From JBLHHI01 sp047614125 (lineage in GTDB: Bacteria > Bacteroidota > Bacteroidia > NS11-12g > UBA9320): a stretch of DNA of 13,531 bases. The DNA is taken from assembly GCA_047614125.1 (NCBI GenBank), contig JBLHHI010000096.1:1-13531 (forward strand). The letters run 5' to 3'. The notes under the pieces are model-generated. The model worked only from the letters and a program-made list of their open reading frames with translations. It searched no databases and was not told the origin of the DNA. The position numbers and the translations under genes are program-made. Every line of letters begins with the position of its first letter. Position 1 is the first letter of the stretch. Positions 1 through 8,421 of this stretch are shown one piece after another.

Positions 1-12
1 TAAAAATCGTTC

Positions 13-32
13 AAAATAGCCCGCTATTTTTT
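13..32 (+). terminator. Terminator-like hairpin with T tract
   Basis: An inverted repeat AAAATAGC / GCTATTTT (13-20 and 23-30) runs directly into six T residues (27-32). This is the shape of an intrinsic terminator for a plus-strand gene ending left of the window. The stem is AT-rich with only two G-C pairs and the loop is tight, so it may be weak. On the minus strand the same stem ends in four T's, so it could act in both directions. No gene end is visible inside the window, so its owner is unknown. Confidence 0.45.
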
Positions 33-100
33 CACAATTTTCATTCGCATCTCACTATTGACAAGCGTTCTGAACCGCAAGGATTAATCGAACTCAGGTT

Positions 101-108
101 CAAAGATA
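101..108 (-). promoter_or_regulatory. Possible Bacteroidota -7 element (minus strand)
   Basis: The minus strand reads TATCTTTG, an exact match to TAnnTTTG. No clear -33 TTG lies at the right distance. The sequence to its left (1-95) has no minus-strand reading frame longer than a few codons, so any gene it serves would begin outside the window. It may be chance in AT-rich DNA. Confidence 0.2.
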
Positions 109-122
109 CAAAATATTGATTT

Positions 123-130
123 TAGATTTG
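123..130 (+). promoter_or_regulatory. Possible -7 element for the antiporter gene
   Basis: The plus strand reads TAGATTTG, matching the Bacteroidota consensus TAnnTTTG, about 110 bp upstream of the antiporter start. No convincing -33 element was found. It is the best match in the upstream region, but the leader would be long and the motif could be chance. Confidence 0.2.
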
Positions 131-239
131 ACGTCGCATTGTCGTCAGAGGTAATTTGACCCCAACAATACACACTTTAAGCGCATCATTCGCTAAACTT
201 AGTTCCTTTTGAATCAAAAAAATATCGGACTTTTGACCC

Positions 240-1457
240 ATGCATGCATACGACCTGATTATTGCTGGCTCGGTAGCCATAATACTGTCCTACATCTTTT
301 CCGAAATCAGCCGAAAAACAAATATCCCATCGGTACTGATGCTCATATTAACGGGCATTTTAGCTGGATTGGCATTTCATACCATAGACCGCTCATTATT
401 GGCCCAACCGCTCGAAGTTTTGGGTACGGTGGGTCTGATCATGATTGTTTTGGAAGGCGCACTCGACCTCGAGTTGAGCAAAGAAAAGCTCCCCCTCATA
501 AAGCGTGCAACGGGCATGGCCTTAATTGGCCTGGTTGGTTCTATTTTGGTTATTGGATTGGCCATTTTTTATGTTTTCGATTTGTCTATATGGATCTCGT
601 TATTGTACGCCACTCCACTCTCGGTAATAAGCAGTGCCATTGTAATTCCCAGTGTAGACCCTCTGGATGAACGCAATAAAGAATTTTTGATTTACGAAAG
701 TTGCATTTCCGACATCTTAGGCATTATGCTCTTTTACTTTTTTATTGGCATGCTCGACAATCCAAATAAAGGCGAAGAAATTGCAAAGTTTAGCATGAAT
801 TTGGTAACCACCATTGTTATCTCAACCATTACCAGTTTTGGGCTTATCGTTTTGTTCAAATACATCAAATCGAAGGTTAAGATTTTTCTTTTCTTGGCCA
901 TTCTAATTGTGCTCTATGCCATTGAGAAACAACTGCATTTGAGTCCGCTAATTCTCATCCTTTTGTTTGGCCTTATGCTAAAAAACAATCAACTGATTTT
1001 TAGAGGCCAATTTGCCAATCTAATTAGCAAGATGGAATTAAAGTTGATGGAACGCAACTTTCACATCATTACACGCGAAACTTCCTTTGTTTTGAGAACG
1101 TTTTTCTTCATCATTTTTGGTCTGTCTATGGTTCTCAAGTCGTTGCTCGATTATAGAGCACTCTTGTTAAGCATTGTTATCACCGGATTTATATTCCTTG
1201 TTCGATGGCTTTTGCTCAACTTGTTCGACAAGAAAAACATCCCATCCTTAATTTACATTGCACCCCGTGGATTGATAACTGTTCTGTTATATTACTCCAT
1301 TCCAGGCAAATACGAATCCATGGCATTCCCAGACAGCATTATTCTTTACGTGGTTATTTTCACCAGCATAATTATGTCGGTTGGATTAATAAAATCTGGA
1401 TTTACGAATGCTGAACCCAAGAAAGATTTGGAATTGGAGGAGGGCTTATCGGATTAA
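240..1457 (+). CDS. Monovalent cation:proton antiporter (CPA family)
   Basis: This 405-residue polytopic inner-membrane protein resembles the Na+(K+)/H+ exchanger domain of the CPA families, which exchange cytoplasmic Na+ or K+ for protons to control pH and salt. Hydrophobic segments fill the chain: roughly 6-20, 31-48, 62-76, 91-113, 118-138, 155-171, 186-207, 214-228, 235-248, 283-299, 307-328, 339-353 and 366-384. Family landmarks are EGALDLEL (72-79) after the third segment, the ion-site segment YESCISD (152-158, Asp158) and APRGLITVLL (341-350, Arg343), which resembles the arginine-containing late helix of NhaP/NHE-type exchangers. There is no C-terminal TrkA/RCK domain; the tail after residue 388 is short and acidic. 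The ATG at 240 is preceded by A-rich sequence without a clear ribosome site. It stands alone before the large repeat protein. Family call is firm; the ion and the exact subfamily are not determined. Confidence 0.85.
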   Translation: MHAYDLIIAGSVAIILSYIFSEISRKTNIPSVLMLILTGILAGLAFHTIDRSLLAQPLEVLGTVGLIMIVLEGALDLELSKEKLPLIKRATGMALIGLVGSILVIGLAIFYVFDLSIWISLLYATPLSVISSAIVIPSVDPLDERNKEFLIYESCISDILGIMLFYFFIGMLDNPNKGEEIAKFSMNLVTTIVISTITSFGLIVLFKYIKSKVKIFLFLAILIVLYAIEKQLHLSPLILILLFGLMLKNNQLIFRGQFANLISKMELKLMERNFHIITRETSFVLRTFFFIIFGLSMVLKSLLDYRALLLSIVITGFIFLVRWLLLNLFDKKNIPSLIYIAPRGLITVLLYYSIPGKYESMAFPDSIILYVVIFTSIIMSVGLIKSGFTNAEPKKDLELEEGLSD

Positions 1458-1518
1458 CACCCAAATACAAACACAGCATCTGTTGTAGTGGTGCTGTAGA
1501 ATTCCTCCATTTTTATCC

Positions 1519-1526
1519 TATCTTTG
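1519..1526 (+). promoter_or_regulatory. -7 element abutting the repeat-protein gene
   Basis: TATCTTTG matches TAnnTTTG exactly and ends 7 nt before the ATG at 1534. Initiation a few bases downstream of the motif would make the mRNA start almost at the ATG. If translation instead began at the in-frame GTG at 1564, the leader would be about 30 nt and a normal signal peptide would remain. No well-placed -33 TTG is visible. Confidence 0.35.
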
Positions 1527-1533
1527 TTACGAT

Positions 1534-1629
1534 ATGAAACTATCGACCGTTGTAACTGCAATCGTGCATCAGGTTAAACTACTTGTCCTTTTAATTTTCA
1601 TTTTTGCCGATGTATCTCCTTCGCTGGGT
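1534..1629 (+). other. Sec signal peptide of the repeat protein
   Basis: Residues 1-32 have a lysine-containing n-region, a hydrophobic core (LLVLLIFIF, 17-25) and a cleavage-like region ADVSPSLG. Cleavage after about residue 26 or 32 is possible. Cys33 follows, but the residue at -3 is Ser, so signal peptidase I is more likely than lipoprotein processing. Confidence 0.75.
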
Positions 1630-4600
1630 TGCACAGGTTTGAACGTTTCGTTGAGTGCAAGTGCAAGTTCGGGTTGTTGGCCAAACCAGCTTGCCGTTGC
1701 AAACAAATCAACAGGATCTAGGGCATCTACCGCTACCTACCAACTTTTTATAAACAACTCCTTTATTGGCTCAAAAACAGGCACTTCCGATACATTTTTT
1801 ACCAATACATATCGCGGAATACTGCGAATAACCCTAAAGAGCATCGACACCAATGGGTGTGTAGATTCGGCCGTTTCTTTTTTTAATTCTACGCGTTACT
1901 TAGTCAAGTTTCGAAATTTTATTGGTTTGTATTCAACCACTCCAGAATTTGTGAATTGCATTTCAAAGGCCACCGATTCTGATTCATTTCCAGTTGTTAC
2001 CTTTAGCCAAGACTCGCTTCAAAATCTGAAGATTAATTGGGGCGATGGCACCATCGACTCGTATGGATCCGGAGTTTCACCAACAGATAGTCTGAAACAT
2101 CTTTATACTCAAACGGGATCATTTCAAGTTATTTTGTCGTATGCCGACAGTCTGGGATGCGCCGATACGATTTATGCATTAGTCATCAACGAGCGGGTTC
2201 CTACCGCTGGAATCGTTGGGCCCAATTCGGGGTTTAATATTGGGTGTGCTCCATTTTCAATCACGTTTTCCAACAACAGTAAGAACATATCGAATGGTAC
2301 AACCTTTCTGTGGTCTTTTGGAGATGGTGAGCTCCGAACCCTGAATTATTCAACTTATAATGATTCGACAACCCACACCTACACCAACAACCTGTGCGGA
2401 GGTACTGTTCAGCTCACTGCCAGCAACGCTTGCGGATATTCACTCACCACTTGGAACCCCATTCACATATCCAAAAAAGATGTTTCAGCCTTTGTAATCG
2501 ATAGCAGCAATTGCGATCCTTCTGGCTATTACGAATTCACCAATTTTGCCACCGACAGCTTTTGTTTAATCCCCGATAACAAATCGTATTATTGGGATTT
2601 TGGCGACGGAACCAATTCGGGCTGGATTTCATCAAAGGCCAAACAATTTCACAGCTATGCCAATCAAGGCCCTAAAACGGTTTGCCTAATATCTAAAAAT
2701 GGATGTGGGAGCGACACGTTTTGCTACGATTTTGATGCCATGTATTGGCCGGTTGCTGGGTTTATATTGGATACTACAAAAGGTTGCTCGCAGGTTGAGG
2801 TTACCGCTACAGATACCAGCATCGGTTTTAAAACAACCCGACTCTGGGATTTTGGCGATGGATCTTATTCAACCAACAAAACCGTTAAACATACCTACAC
2901 AAAACTGGGCACGTACACGTTAAAATTATCGGTTACCAATGTATGTGGAACTTCTACCAAAACAGAAACCATTATTGTATACAATCCACCAAAGGCTGCA
3001 TTTACAGGTGCGAACGACGGATGTGCGACCCATCAAGTGCAACTATCCAATGCTTCCACAACAGACTTTCAAAGCACTGTTAGCTACCATTGGTTTTACG
3101 GAAATGGGCAAAGCTCCACCGGGTCAAATGCGCAGCAACAAAACTATTCGGATAGTGGAACCTACGAACTCATGCTCATCATGTCGGATAGCTGCGGAGC
3201 TGACACCTTTCTTGATGACGTTCGCGTTGACTTATACCCAACAATATCCATCCTATCCGACACCTTGCTTTGCACCTTCGACAGCATTCTATTTGTCAAC
3301 AAATCAACCAATTACGACCAGCAGACTATAAATTTTGGGGATGGAAGCAGTACTCATAATTTCACATCCGACACGATTAAGCATGCCTACAAAAATGGTG
3401 GTCGTTATTTGATTACCATCAATTCTGGCAACAAAGGCCGATGCTTTATTCAAGATACTTTTAGCATTGTGTTATTGACCAACGCTAAATCGGGCTTTTC
3501 CTTCGATGCTTCGCTAAAATGTGCTCCAGCGTCTTTTGTGTTAACCAATACCAGCAACGATGCCAATACGTTTTGGTGGTATATAAACGATTCACTGTTT
3601 TCCCGAAATTCCAATCCACCACCCGTTATGATAGCTACGGATACTACTCTATTTAGCATCAAGTTGGTGGCACTCGATTCGAACAAATGCTATAAAGACA
3701 GCACCATCGATGTTGGTTTTACCCCAAAAGACCCGGTTGCCATCTTTGTGAATGACGTGGATTCCATTTGTGTTCAAATTAGGGATAGCCTGCATGCGGC
3801 CTCCTTGCATACGTCGATCAATTGGTGGGAAGTTGGAGGACAATCCACTCAAGATTCGTTTTACGTTTTTACCCAAGCCATCAATAAAGATTCGTTTTAC
3901 CTATTGCGTTTAATTGCCCAGAATTGGTTCGGTTGCACAGATTCGGTTGATGGATATCGCAAGCTTTACCCAAAACCTCTTACCCGTTTTGTTGTTTCAG
4001 ATACGGCAGGATGTGGGCCTTTAACTACCCAATTTACAAATCTCTCTACCCCGTTGGATACAGGCTCAATTAACATTATGAGCTTTGTTTGGAACTTTGG
4101 CAACGACTCGATTTCAAGCAACCAAAAAGTTGGGAATCAGACGTATCTGAAATCAAAAACTGCGGATACAATGTATAATGTAACCCTCATCGGAATTTCT
4201 GAGCACGGGTGCCAAGATACGAATTCGCATTCCATAACCGTATTTTCAAACCCCTTAGTTGCTTTTCGTTTGTCGGATACCGCGGGTTGTGGACCCTTGC
4301 AAGTTTCAACCCAAAATATTTCCAACGCCAAAAATGGCGAAACGCAATCCAGTCTTAGGTTTTTGTGGGATTTTGGAAATGGAGAGCAAGCCACCTCCAT
4401 CGATTCAGCAATGCGCTACACGCCAAGTCTTGACAAAGACACCTTTTATACCATGCGGTTGTATGGAACCAGCTTAAAGGGCTGTGCAGACAGTGCTTCT
4501 CAAATTATTCAGGTGCATCCAAAACCATTGGCACGATTTGCCATGAATGTAAATGAAGCTTGCCACCCGGTTATCGTTTCATTCACAAATACTTCGTTGA

Positions 4601-7104
4601 CCTATGATACTTCAACTCTTACAGATATGTCTTTTACCTGGACTTCGTCGGCTGGGTTTATGCATCAAGACACCAATTTTATGGCCACCTTCAATCAAGC
4701 CAACTTTACAGATACAACCTATTGGATACAATTAATTGCAGCCAGCGAACACGGATGTTTAGATACCCTTACCAAAAACGTTCTGGTTCATCCACTGCCC
4801 AATGCCATTTTTTCTTCAAGCGTCGATTCCGGCTGTGGACCTCTTACTGTGGATTTTAAAAATTTAAGCTTGCTCAACGATACGAATTATTGGGATTTAG
4901 GCTCTGGATTTAGTGATTCACCTGCCGACACAATGGAAACTTTTAATCACGTTCCACTCAAAGACACCACGTATCGCATTTCGCTATATGTTAAAACTCG
5001 ATATAATTGCTTTTCCGACACCGTTCTTAAGGACATCGTAGTGAAAGCGCAACCCATTGCAGATTTTACAAAAAATACGGACACTGCGTGCTATTACGAT
5101 CCAATTATTTTTACGAATACATCAACAGGGGCGCAAACATATAAGTGGCTGCTCGGTGATGGTAACACATCCACCAAAACGAGTCTAACCCATTGGTATT
5201 CAGAACAAAATGACCCATATTCCTTTGCCATCTATACGGTTAAGCTCTACGCCCTAACGCCCTATGGTTGTACCGATTCTACAAACTCGCCTGTGGTAAT
5301 TCGACCGTATTCAATTGCCCAGATTAACACCACCCTTGATTCGGCGTGTTCTCCACTAAACGTAGACTGGAGCAACGGGTCAACTAATAATGTATTCAAT
5401 GCCTGGGATTTAGGTGATGGTGATTCTTCCAACCAACCAAATCCAAATCATACGTATTCAAACATTTCGAATGTGGTAAGAACTCGAAGAGTAATTTTAC
5501 ATATTTTGAACATTCAAGGCTGCATCGATTCGGATACAACGTACTTCAGTTTACTTCCCGAACCCGAGGCAGAATTTCACCCCTTTCGGCTTTCTGTCTG
5601 TGATTCGGGGTATTTTAAATTGATAAATACCAGCATAAACAATGCCTTCAACAATTGGCAACTGTTGGGAAAAACAAGCACCAAAAATGAGCCTACAGAG
5701 CTCTTTGCTCGGAGTACCTTAGCCGACACCACACATTTGGTACAGCTCATTGTTCGAAATGGATATCAATGTTCGGATACCACCGAAAAGAACATATCCA
5801 TTAATCCTTGGCAAACCGTTCAGTTCGACACCGCTGCCAATTACAAACGTTGTGTTTTGCAAAATCAACGATGGACCGATGCGTCCAGCTTCACGACCTT
5901 TTATCGTTGGAAGTTTGGAGATGGTGCGGAAAGTGTAGATCAGCATCCCACGTATTTTTATAAAGCACCCGGCCTTTATACAGTTGAATTAGTGGGCTAC
6001 GACAAAAATGGATGTGCTGATTCCGTAATTTCGGTAAAGAATATTGAAGTGGTTGAGCGCCCAATTTCGCTCTATCAATACGACCCCCCCTTTTCAAAAC
6101 TGCCCAACTCTACCATTAATTTTACGAACTTAAGTACTCCCGCAAATGGTTTAAATTTTTTCTGGGACTTTGATGATCAGGGCGTTACATCCAACGTTAA
6201 AGACCCTCAACACACTTTCTCAGATTCGGGAACGTACATTGTATCTTTGATTGCCACCAATCTGATCTGCTCTGATACCTCCGAACAAAAACTATACATT
6301 GAGCCACACGCACCTATTTCAAATTTTAGCATCAGCAGCTCGATGGGATGTAAACCCTTTACGGTTCAGTTCACAGAAAGTACCATCCATGCCAATACCT
6401 TTAGATGGTATTTTGACGATGGCACCGAAAGCAGGGAAGCCAACCCTAGGCATACTTTTGAACGAGAAGGCAAATACACCATAACCCTCATTTCGTATGG
6501 CCCTGGCGGAGCAACAGATACGAGTTCTACCGACTTAATTGAAGTTTATCCAAATCCGTTTGCCGATTTTGTGGTTACACCCGTGGTTCACTTTTTGCCA
6601 AATCCAATCTTTTCGACCTATAACACTTCCGTAGGATCACAAAGCTATTTGTGGAATGTACTTGCCGACCGCAATGGAGAATTGGTATTTGAATCGACGC
6701 ATAAAGACACCTCCTTTATTTTACATGATACCGGAACGTTTACGGTTAAACTATTGGTTACCAATGAGTTTGGATGCAAAGACACCTTAGCCAAGCTCAG
6801 ATATTTACATGTTCTTGCGGGTGGACATGTATACATTCCCAATGCATTTACACCTCATAATTCCGACGACATAAACGCTGGTTTCAAGCCCCTAATGAGT
6901 GGCGTAAAGGAAGATGGATACTTGTTTAGAGTTTACAATAGATGGGGCGAAAAGCTTTTTGAAACCTCCAACTTAAACCAGGCTTGGAATGGCAAGGTAA
7001 ACGACGAAGAAGTTCAATTGGGTATGTACATCTACACTGTTAAGTACCGTTTGCACATCGGAACGGAGCACAAAGAAAATGGCACCGTAACAGTGCTTCG
7101 ATAA
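1534..7104 (+). CDS. Giant secreted PKD-repeat protein with T9SS type B sorting domain
   Basis: This 1856-residue protein is probably exported by Sec, then secreted or surface-anchored by the type IX system. Residues 1-32 form a signal peptide (Lys at 2 and 15, hydrophobic core 16-25). Residues 34-1765 are about twenty Ig-like/PKD repeats of 80-95 residues. Canonical or near-canonical [WF]xFGDG turns occur at about 168-172, 262-265, 354-359, 438-443, 600-604, 853-858, 945-950, 1205-1210, 1291-1296, 1461-1464 and 1625-1630; other repeats are degenerate. Residues 1766-1856 match the gliding-motility-associated (CHU_C) domain: IPNAFTP, then FRVYNRWGEKLFE, AWNGK, GMYIYTVKY and GTVTVLR. Most repeats carry one cysteine in the A-B turn (xGCxPL) and one in the F-G turn (GCxDT). 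There is no catalytic domain, so an adhesin or surface-matrix role is the best inference. The LGC at 31-33 is a poor lipobox. An alternative start is GTG 1564. The gene stands between unrelated genes. Confidence 0.9.
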   Translation: MKLSTVVTAIVHQVKLLVLLIFIFADVSPSLGCTGLNVSLSASASSGCWPNQLAVANKSTGSRASTATYQLFINNSFIGSKTGTSDTFFTNTYRGILRITLKSIDTNGCVDSAVSFFNSTRYLVKFRNFIGLYSTTPEFVNCISKATDSDSFPVVTFSQDSLQNLKINWGDGTIDSYGSGVSPTDSLKHLYTQTGSFQVILSYADSLGCADTIYALVINERVPTAGIVGPNSGFNIGCAPFSITFSNNSKNISNGTTFLWSFGDGELRTLNYSTYNDSTTHTYTNNLCGGTVQLTASNACGYSLTTWNPIHISKKDVSAFVIDSSNCDPSGYYEFTNFATDSFCLIPDNKSYYWDFGDGTNSGWISSKAKQFHSYANQGPKTVCLISKNGCGSDTFCYDFDAMYWPVAGFILDTTKGCSQVEVTATDTSIGFKTTRLWDFGDGSYSTNKTVKHTYTKLGTYTLKLSVTNVCGTSTKTETIIVYNPPKAAFTGANDGCATHQVQLSNASTTDFQSTVSYHWFYGNGQSSTGSNAQQQNYSDSGTYELMLIMSDSCGADTFLDDVRVDLYPTISILSDTLLCTFDSILFVNKSTNYDQQTINFGDGSSTHNFTSDTIKHAYKNGGRYLITINSGNKGRCFIQDTFSIVLLTNAKSGFSFDASLKCAPASFVLTNTSNDANTFWWYINDSLFSRNSNPPPVMIATDTTLFSIKLVALDSNKCYKDSTIDVGFTPKDPVAIFVNDVDSICVQIRDSLHAASLHTSINWWEVGGQSTQDSFYVFTQAINKDSFYLLRLIAQNWFGCTDSVDGYRKLYPKPLTRFVVSDTAGCGPLTTQFTNLSTPLDTGSINIMSFVWNFGNDSISSNQKVGNQTYLKSKTADTMYNVTLIGISEHGCQDTNSHSITVFSNPLVAFRLSDTAGCGPLQVSTQNISNAKNGETQSSLRFLWDFGNGEQATSIDSAMRYTPSLDKDTFYTMRLYGTSLKGCADSASQIIQVHPKPLARFAMNVNEACHPVIVSFTNTSLTYDTSTLTDMSFTWTSSAGFMHQDTNFMATFNQANFTDTTYWIQLIAASEHGCLDTLTKNVLVHPLPNAIFSSSVDSGCGPLTVDFKNLSLLNDTNYWDLGSGFSDSPADTMETFNHVPLKDTTYRISLYVKTRYNCFSDTVLKDIVVKAQPIADFTKNTDTACYYDPIIFTNTSTGAQTYKWLLGDGNTSTKTSLTHWYSEQNDPYSFAIYTVKLYALTPYGCTDSTNSPVVIRPYSIAQINTTLDSACSPLNVDWSNGSTNNVFNAWDLGDGDSSNQPNPNHTYSNISNVVRTRRVILHILNIQGCIDSDTTYFSLLPEPEAEFHPFRLSVCDSGYFKLINTSINNAFNNWQLLGKTSTKNEPTELFARSTLADTTHLVQLIVRNGYQCSDTTEKNISINPWQTVQFDTAANYKRCVLQNQRWTDASSFTTFYRWKFGDGAESVDQHPTYFYKAPGLYTVELVGYDKNGCADSVISVKNIEVVERPISLYQYDPPFSKLPNSTINFTNLSTPANGLNFFWDFDDQGVTSNVKDPQHTFSDSGTYIVSLIATNLICSDTSEQKLYIEPHAPISNFSISSSMGCKPFTVQFTESTIHANTFRWYFDDGTESREANPRHTFEREGKYTITLISYGPGGATDTSSTDLIEVYPNPFADFVVTPVVHFLPNPIFSTYNTSVGSQSYLWNVLADRNGELVFESTHKDTSFILHDTGTFTVKLLVTNEFGCKDTLAKLRYLHVLAGGHVYIPNAFTPHNSDDINAGFKPLMSGVKEDGYLFRVYNRWGEKLFETSNLNQAWNGKVNDEEVQLGMYIYTVKYRLHIGTEHKENGTVTVLR
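1633..6828 (+). repeat. Array of about twenty Ig-like/PKD protein repeats
   Basis: Each unit starts with P.A.F followed by [GA]C.PL..F.N.S, carries a W.FG[DN]G turn in the middle, and ends with strand F and GC.D[ST]. First-position cysteines are at 48, 142, 238, 327, 418, 497, 580, 663, 746, 827, 919, 1010, 1101, 1186, 1272, 1356, 1440 and 1606. Second-position cysteines are at 109, 209, 300, 391, 471, 554, 637, 719, 801, 893, 984, 1075, 1159, 1246, 1330, 1413, 1494, 1579 and 1748. The closest units, with SDTAGCGPL at 822-830 and 914-922, differ mostly at third codon positions, so the duplication is old and the protein sequence has been selected. The repeats are not conserved at DNA level. 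Confidence 0.8.
6829..7101 (+). other. T9SS type B (CHU_C) C-terminal sorting domain
   Basis: Residues 1766-1856 carry the order of motifs typical of the gliding-motility-associated C-terminal domain: VYIPNAFTP, a Y.FRVYNRWGE.LFET strand pair, AWNGK, G.YIYTVKY and a final GTVTVLR. This domain directs proteins to the type IX secretion machinery of Bacteroidota. The segment after FTP reads HNSDDIN instead of the usual NGDGxND. Confidence 0.88.
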
Positions 7105-7121
7105 ATAATCTTATCGTTTTT
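7099..7121 (+). terminator. Possible terminator formed by the two converging gene ends
   Basis: CGATAA (7099-7104) and TTATCG (7111-7116) form a 6-bp stem with a 6-nt loop, followed by five T's (7117-7121). Each arm is the last Arg codon plus TAA stop of one gene, so the two converging genes end in mirror-image sequence. The stem has only two G-C pairs, and the T run serves only the plus-strand gene. It may be weak or coincidental. Confidence 0.35.
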
Positions 7122-8397
7122 CGATGGGCACGTACGGACGAGCTGCAGGGCCTGTGTAAATCTGACGTGGACGGCCAATTGGCTGAGAATCATCGCGCAT
7201 TTCTTTCCACTGGGCAATCCAACCTGGCAGTCGGCCCATGGCAAAAAGAACCGTAAACATTTGAACTGGGAATCCCATTGCACGATAGATAATTCCAGAA
7301 TAGAAATCTACGTTCGGAAACAATTTACGTTCAATAAAGTAAGGATCGGCTAAAGCAGTTTCTTCCAATTCTTTGGCAATGTCTAGAACAGGATCACTTA
7401 CACCCAGCTTTTGCAAGATGTCATCACACGATTTCTTGATAATGATGGCACGTGGATCGTAGTTTTTGTAAACTCGGTGTCCGAAGCCCATTAATCGGAA
7501 AGGATCGTTTTTGTCTTTGGCTTTATCGATGTACTTCTTAGCACCACCGCCATCGGCTTTAATGGCTTCCAACATCTCTATAACCTTTTGGTTAGCACCA
7601 CCGTGCAATGGACCCCACAGGGCGGCAATACCCGCTGCAATACAAGCGTATAAGTTTGCATGCGATGATCCAACAATTCGTACCGTTGAGGCCGAACAAT
7701 TTTGTTCGTGATCTGCGTGTAAGATGAGAAGTTTATTCATGGCCTCCACGTAAATTGGGTCGATGTCGTAATCTTCCGTTACGTGTTTAAAGGTCATGTT
7801 TAAGAAATTCGATGCGTAATCGAGGTTATTTTTAGGATAAATGATTGGATGACCTACCGCTTTTTTGTGCAACATGGCAACAATGGTGGGCATCTTGGCC
7901 AATAAACGAATGAAGGTACGCTCTTGATCCGTTTCTGAAATGTTTGGATTTAACGAATCTGGATAAAAAGAAGACAACGAAGAGATCATGGCGATAAGCT
8001 GACCCATTGGGTGCGAACCTGTTGGCCAAGCCTTAAAGATGTTCTCCATATCTTCGTTTACCAAAGTATGATGACGTATTTGGTAATCCCAATCTGCGTA
8101 CTGTTCTGCATTTGGAAGTTCTCCTTTAATTAACAAATAGGCCACTTCTAAGAAGGTGGCATTTTGTGCCAACTCTTCGATGGAATACCCACGGTGGCGT
8201 AAAATTCCTTTTTCGCCATCCAAATACGTGATGGAACTTTGTGTACTTCCAGTGTTTTTAAAACCCACATCAACCGTAACGGCCCCCGTTGCATTTCTGA
8301 GAGAAGAAATATCAATTCCCACTTCATTTTCTGAACCAATAATTAAAGGAAGATCTACCTCTTTCCCTTGCAACGATAAATGAGCTGTGTCCGACAT
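7111..8397 (-). CDS. gltA: Citrate synthase
   Basis: Citrate synthase condenses acetyl-CoA and oxaloacetate to citrate at the entry of the TCA cycle, in the cytoplasm. The 428-residue product has the length of the bacterial hexameric type II enzymes. The catalytic triad is visible: His265 in GPLHGGAN, His307 in GFGHRVYK and Asp364 in PNVDFYSG, nearly the numbering of the E. coli enzyme (264/305/362 region). LHADHEQN (226-233) and the C-terminal RPRQIYTG are also typical. The reading frame is open to an ATG at 8424, but that overlaps the -7 motif at 8422-8429. The ATG at 8397 gives MSDTAHL, which looks like the usual start in related bacteria and has an A-rich leader, so I chose it. It converges with the repeat-protein gene (6-bp gap) and diverges from the gene at 8668. 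It appears monocistronic. Confidence 0.97.
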   Translation of the reverse strand: MSDTAHLSLQGKEVDLPLIIGSENEVGIDISSLRNATGAVTVDVGFKNTGSTQSSITYLDGEKGILRHRGYSIEELAQNATFLEVAYLLIKGELPNAEQYADWDYQIRHHTLVNEDMENIFKAWPTGSHPMGQLIAMISSLSSFYPDSLNPNISETDQERTFIRLLAKMPTIVAMLHKKAVGHPIIYPKNNLDYASNFLNMTFKHVTEDYDIDPIYVEAMNKLLILHADHEQNCSASTVRIVGSSHANLYACIAAGIAALWGPLHGGANQKVIEMLEAIKADGGGAKKYIDKAKDKNDPFRLMGFGHRVYKNYDPRAIIIKKSCDDILQKLGVSDPVLDIAKELEETALADPYFIERKLFPNVDFYSGIIYRAMGFPVQMFTVLFAMGRLPGWIAQWKEMRDDSQPIGRPRQIYTGPAARPYVPIEKR

Positions 8398-8421
8398 TGA
8401 TTGTTTGTTTTTTAGGTTCTG

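Noticed and set aside
1..100. A minus-strand gene starting in the left end
   Set aside because: The ATG codons there run into a stop within about eight codons; nothing supports coding sequence.
1627..1633. Lipoprotein signal (LGC) in the repeat protein
   Set aside because: Ser at -3 and Leu at -2 do not fit a lipobox, and proteins carrying the type IX C-terminal domain are normally processed by signal peptidase I.
4000..4310. Recent DNA-level duplication of the SDTAGCGPL repeats
   Set aside because: The two copies differ at many third codon positions, so this is an old protein-level repeat rather than a fresh duplication or slippage product.
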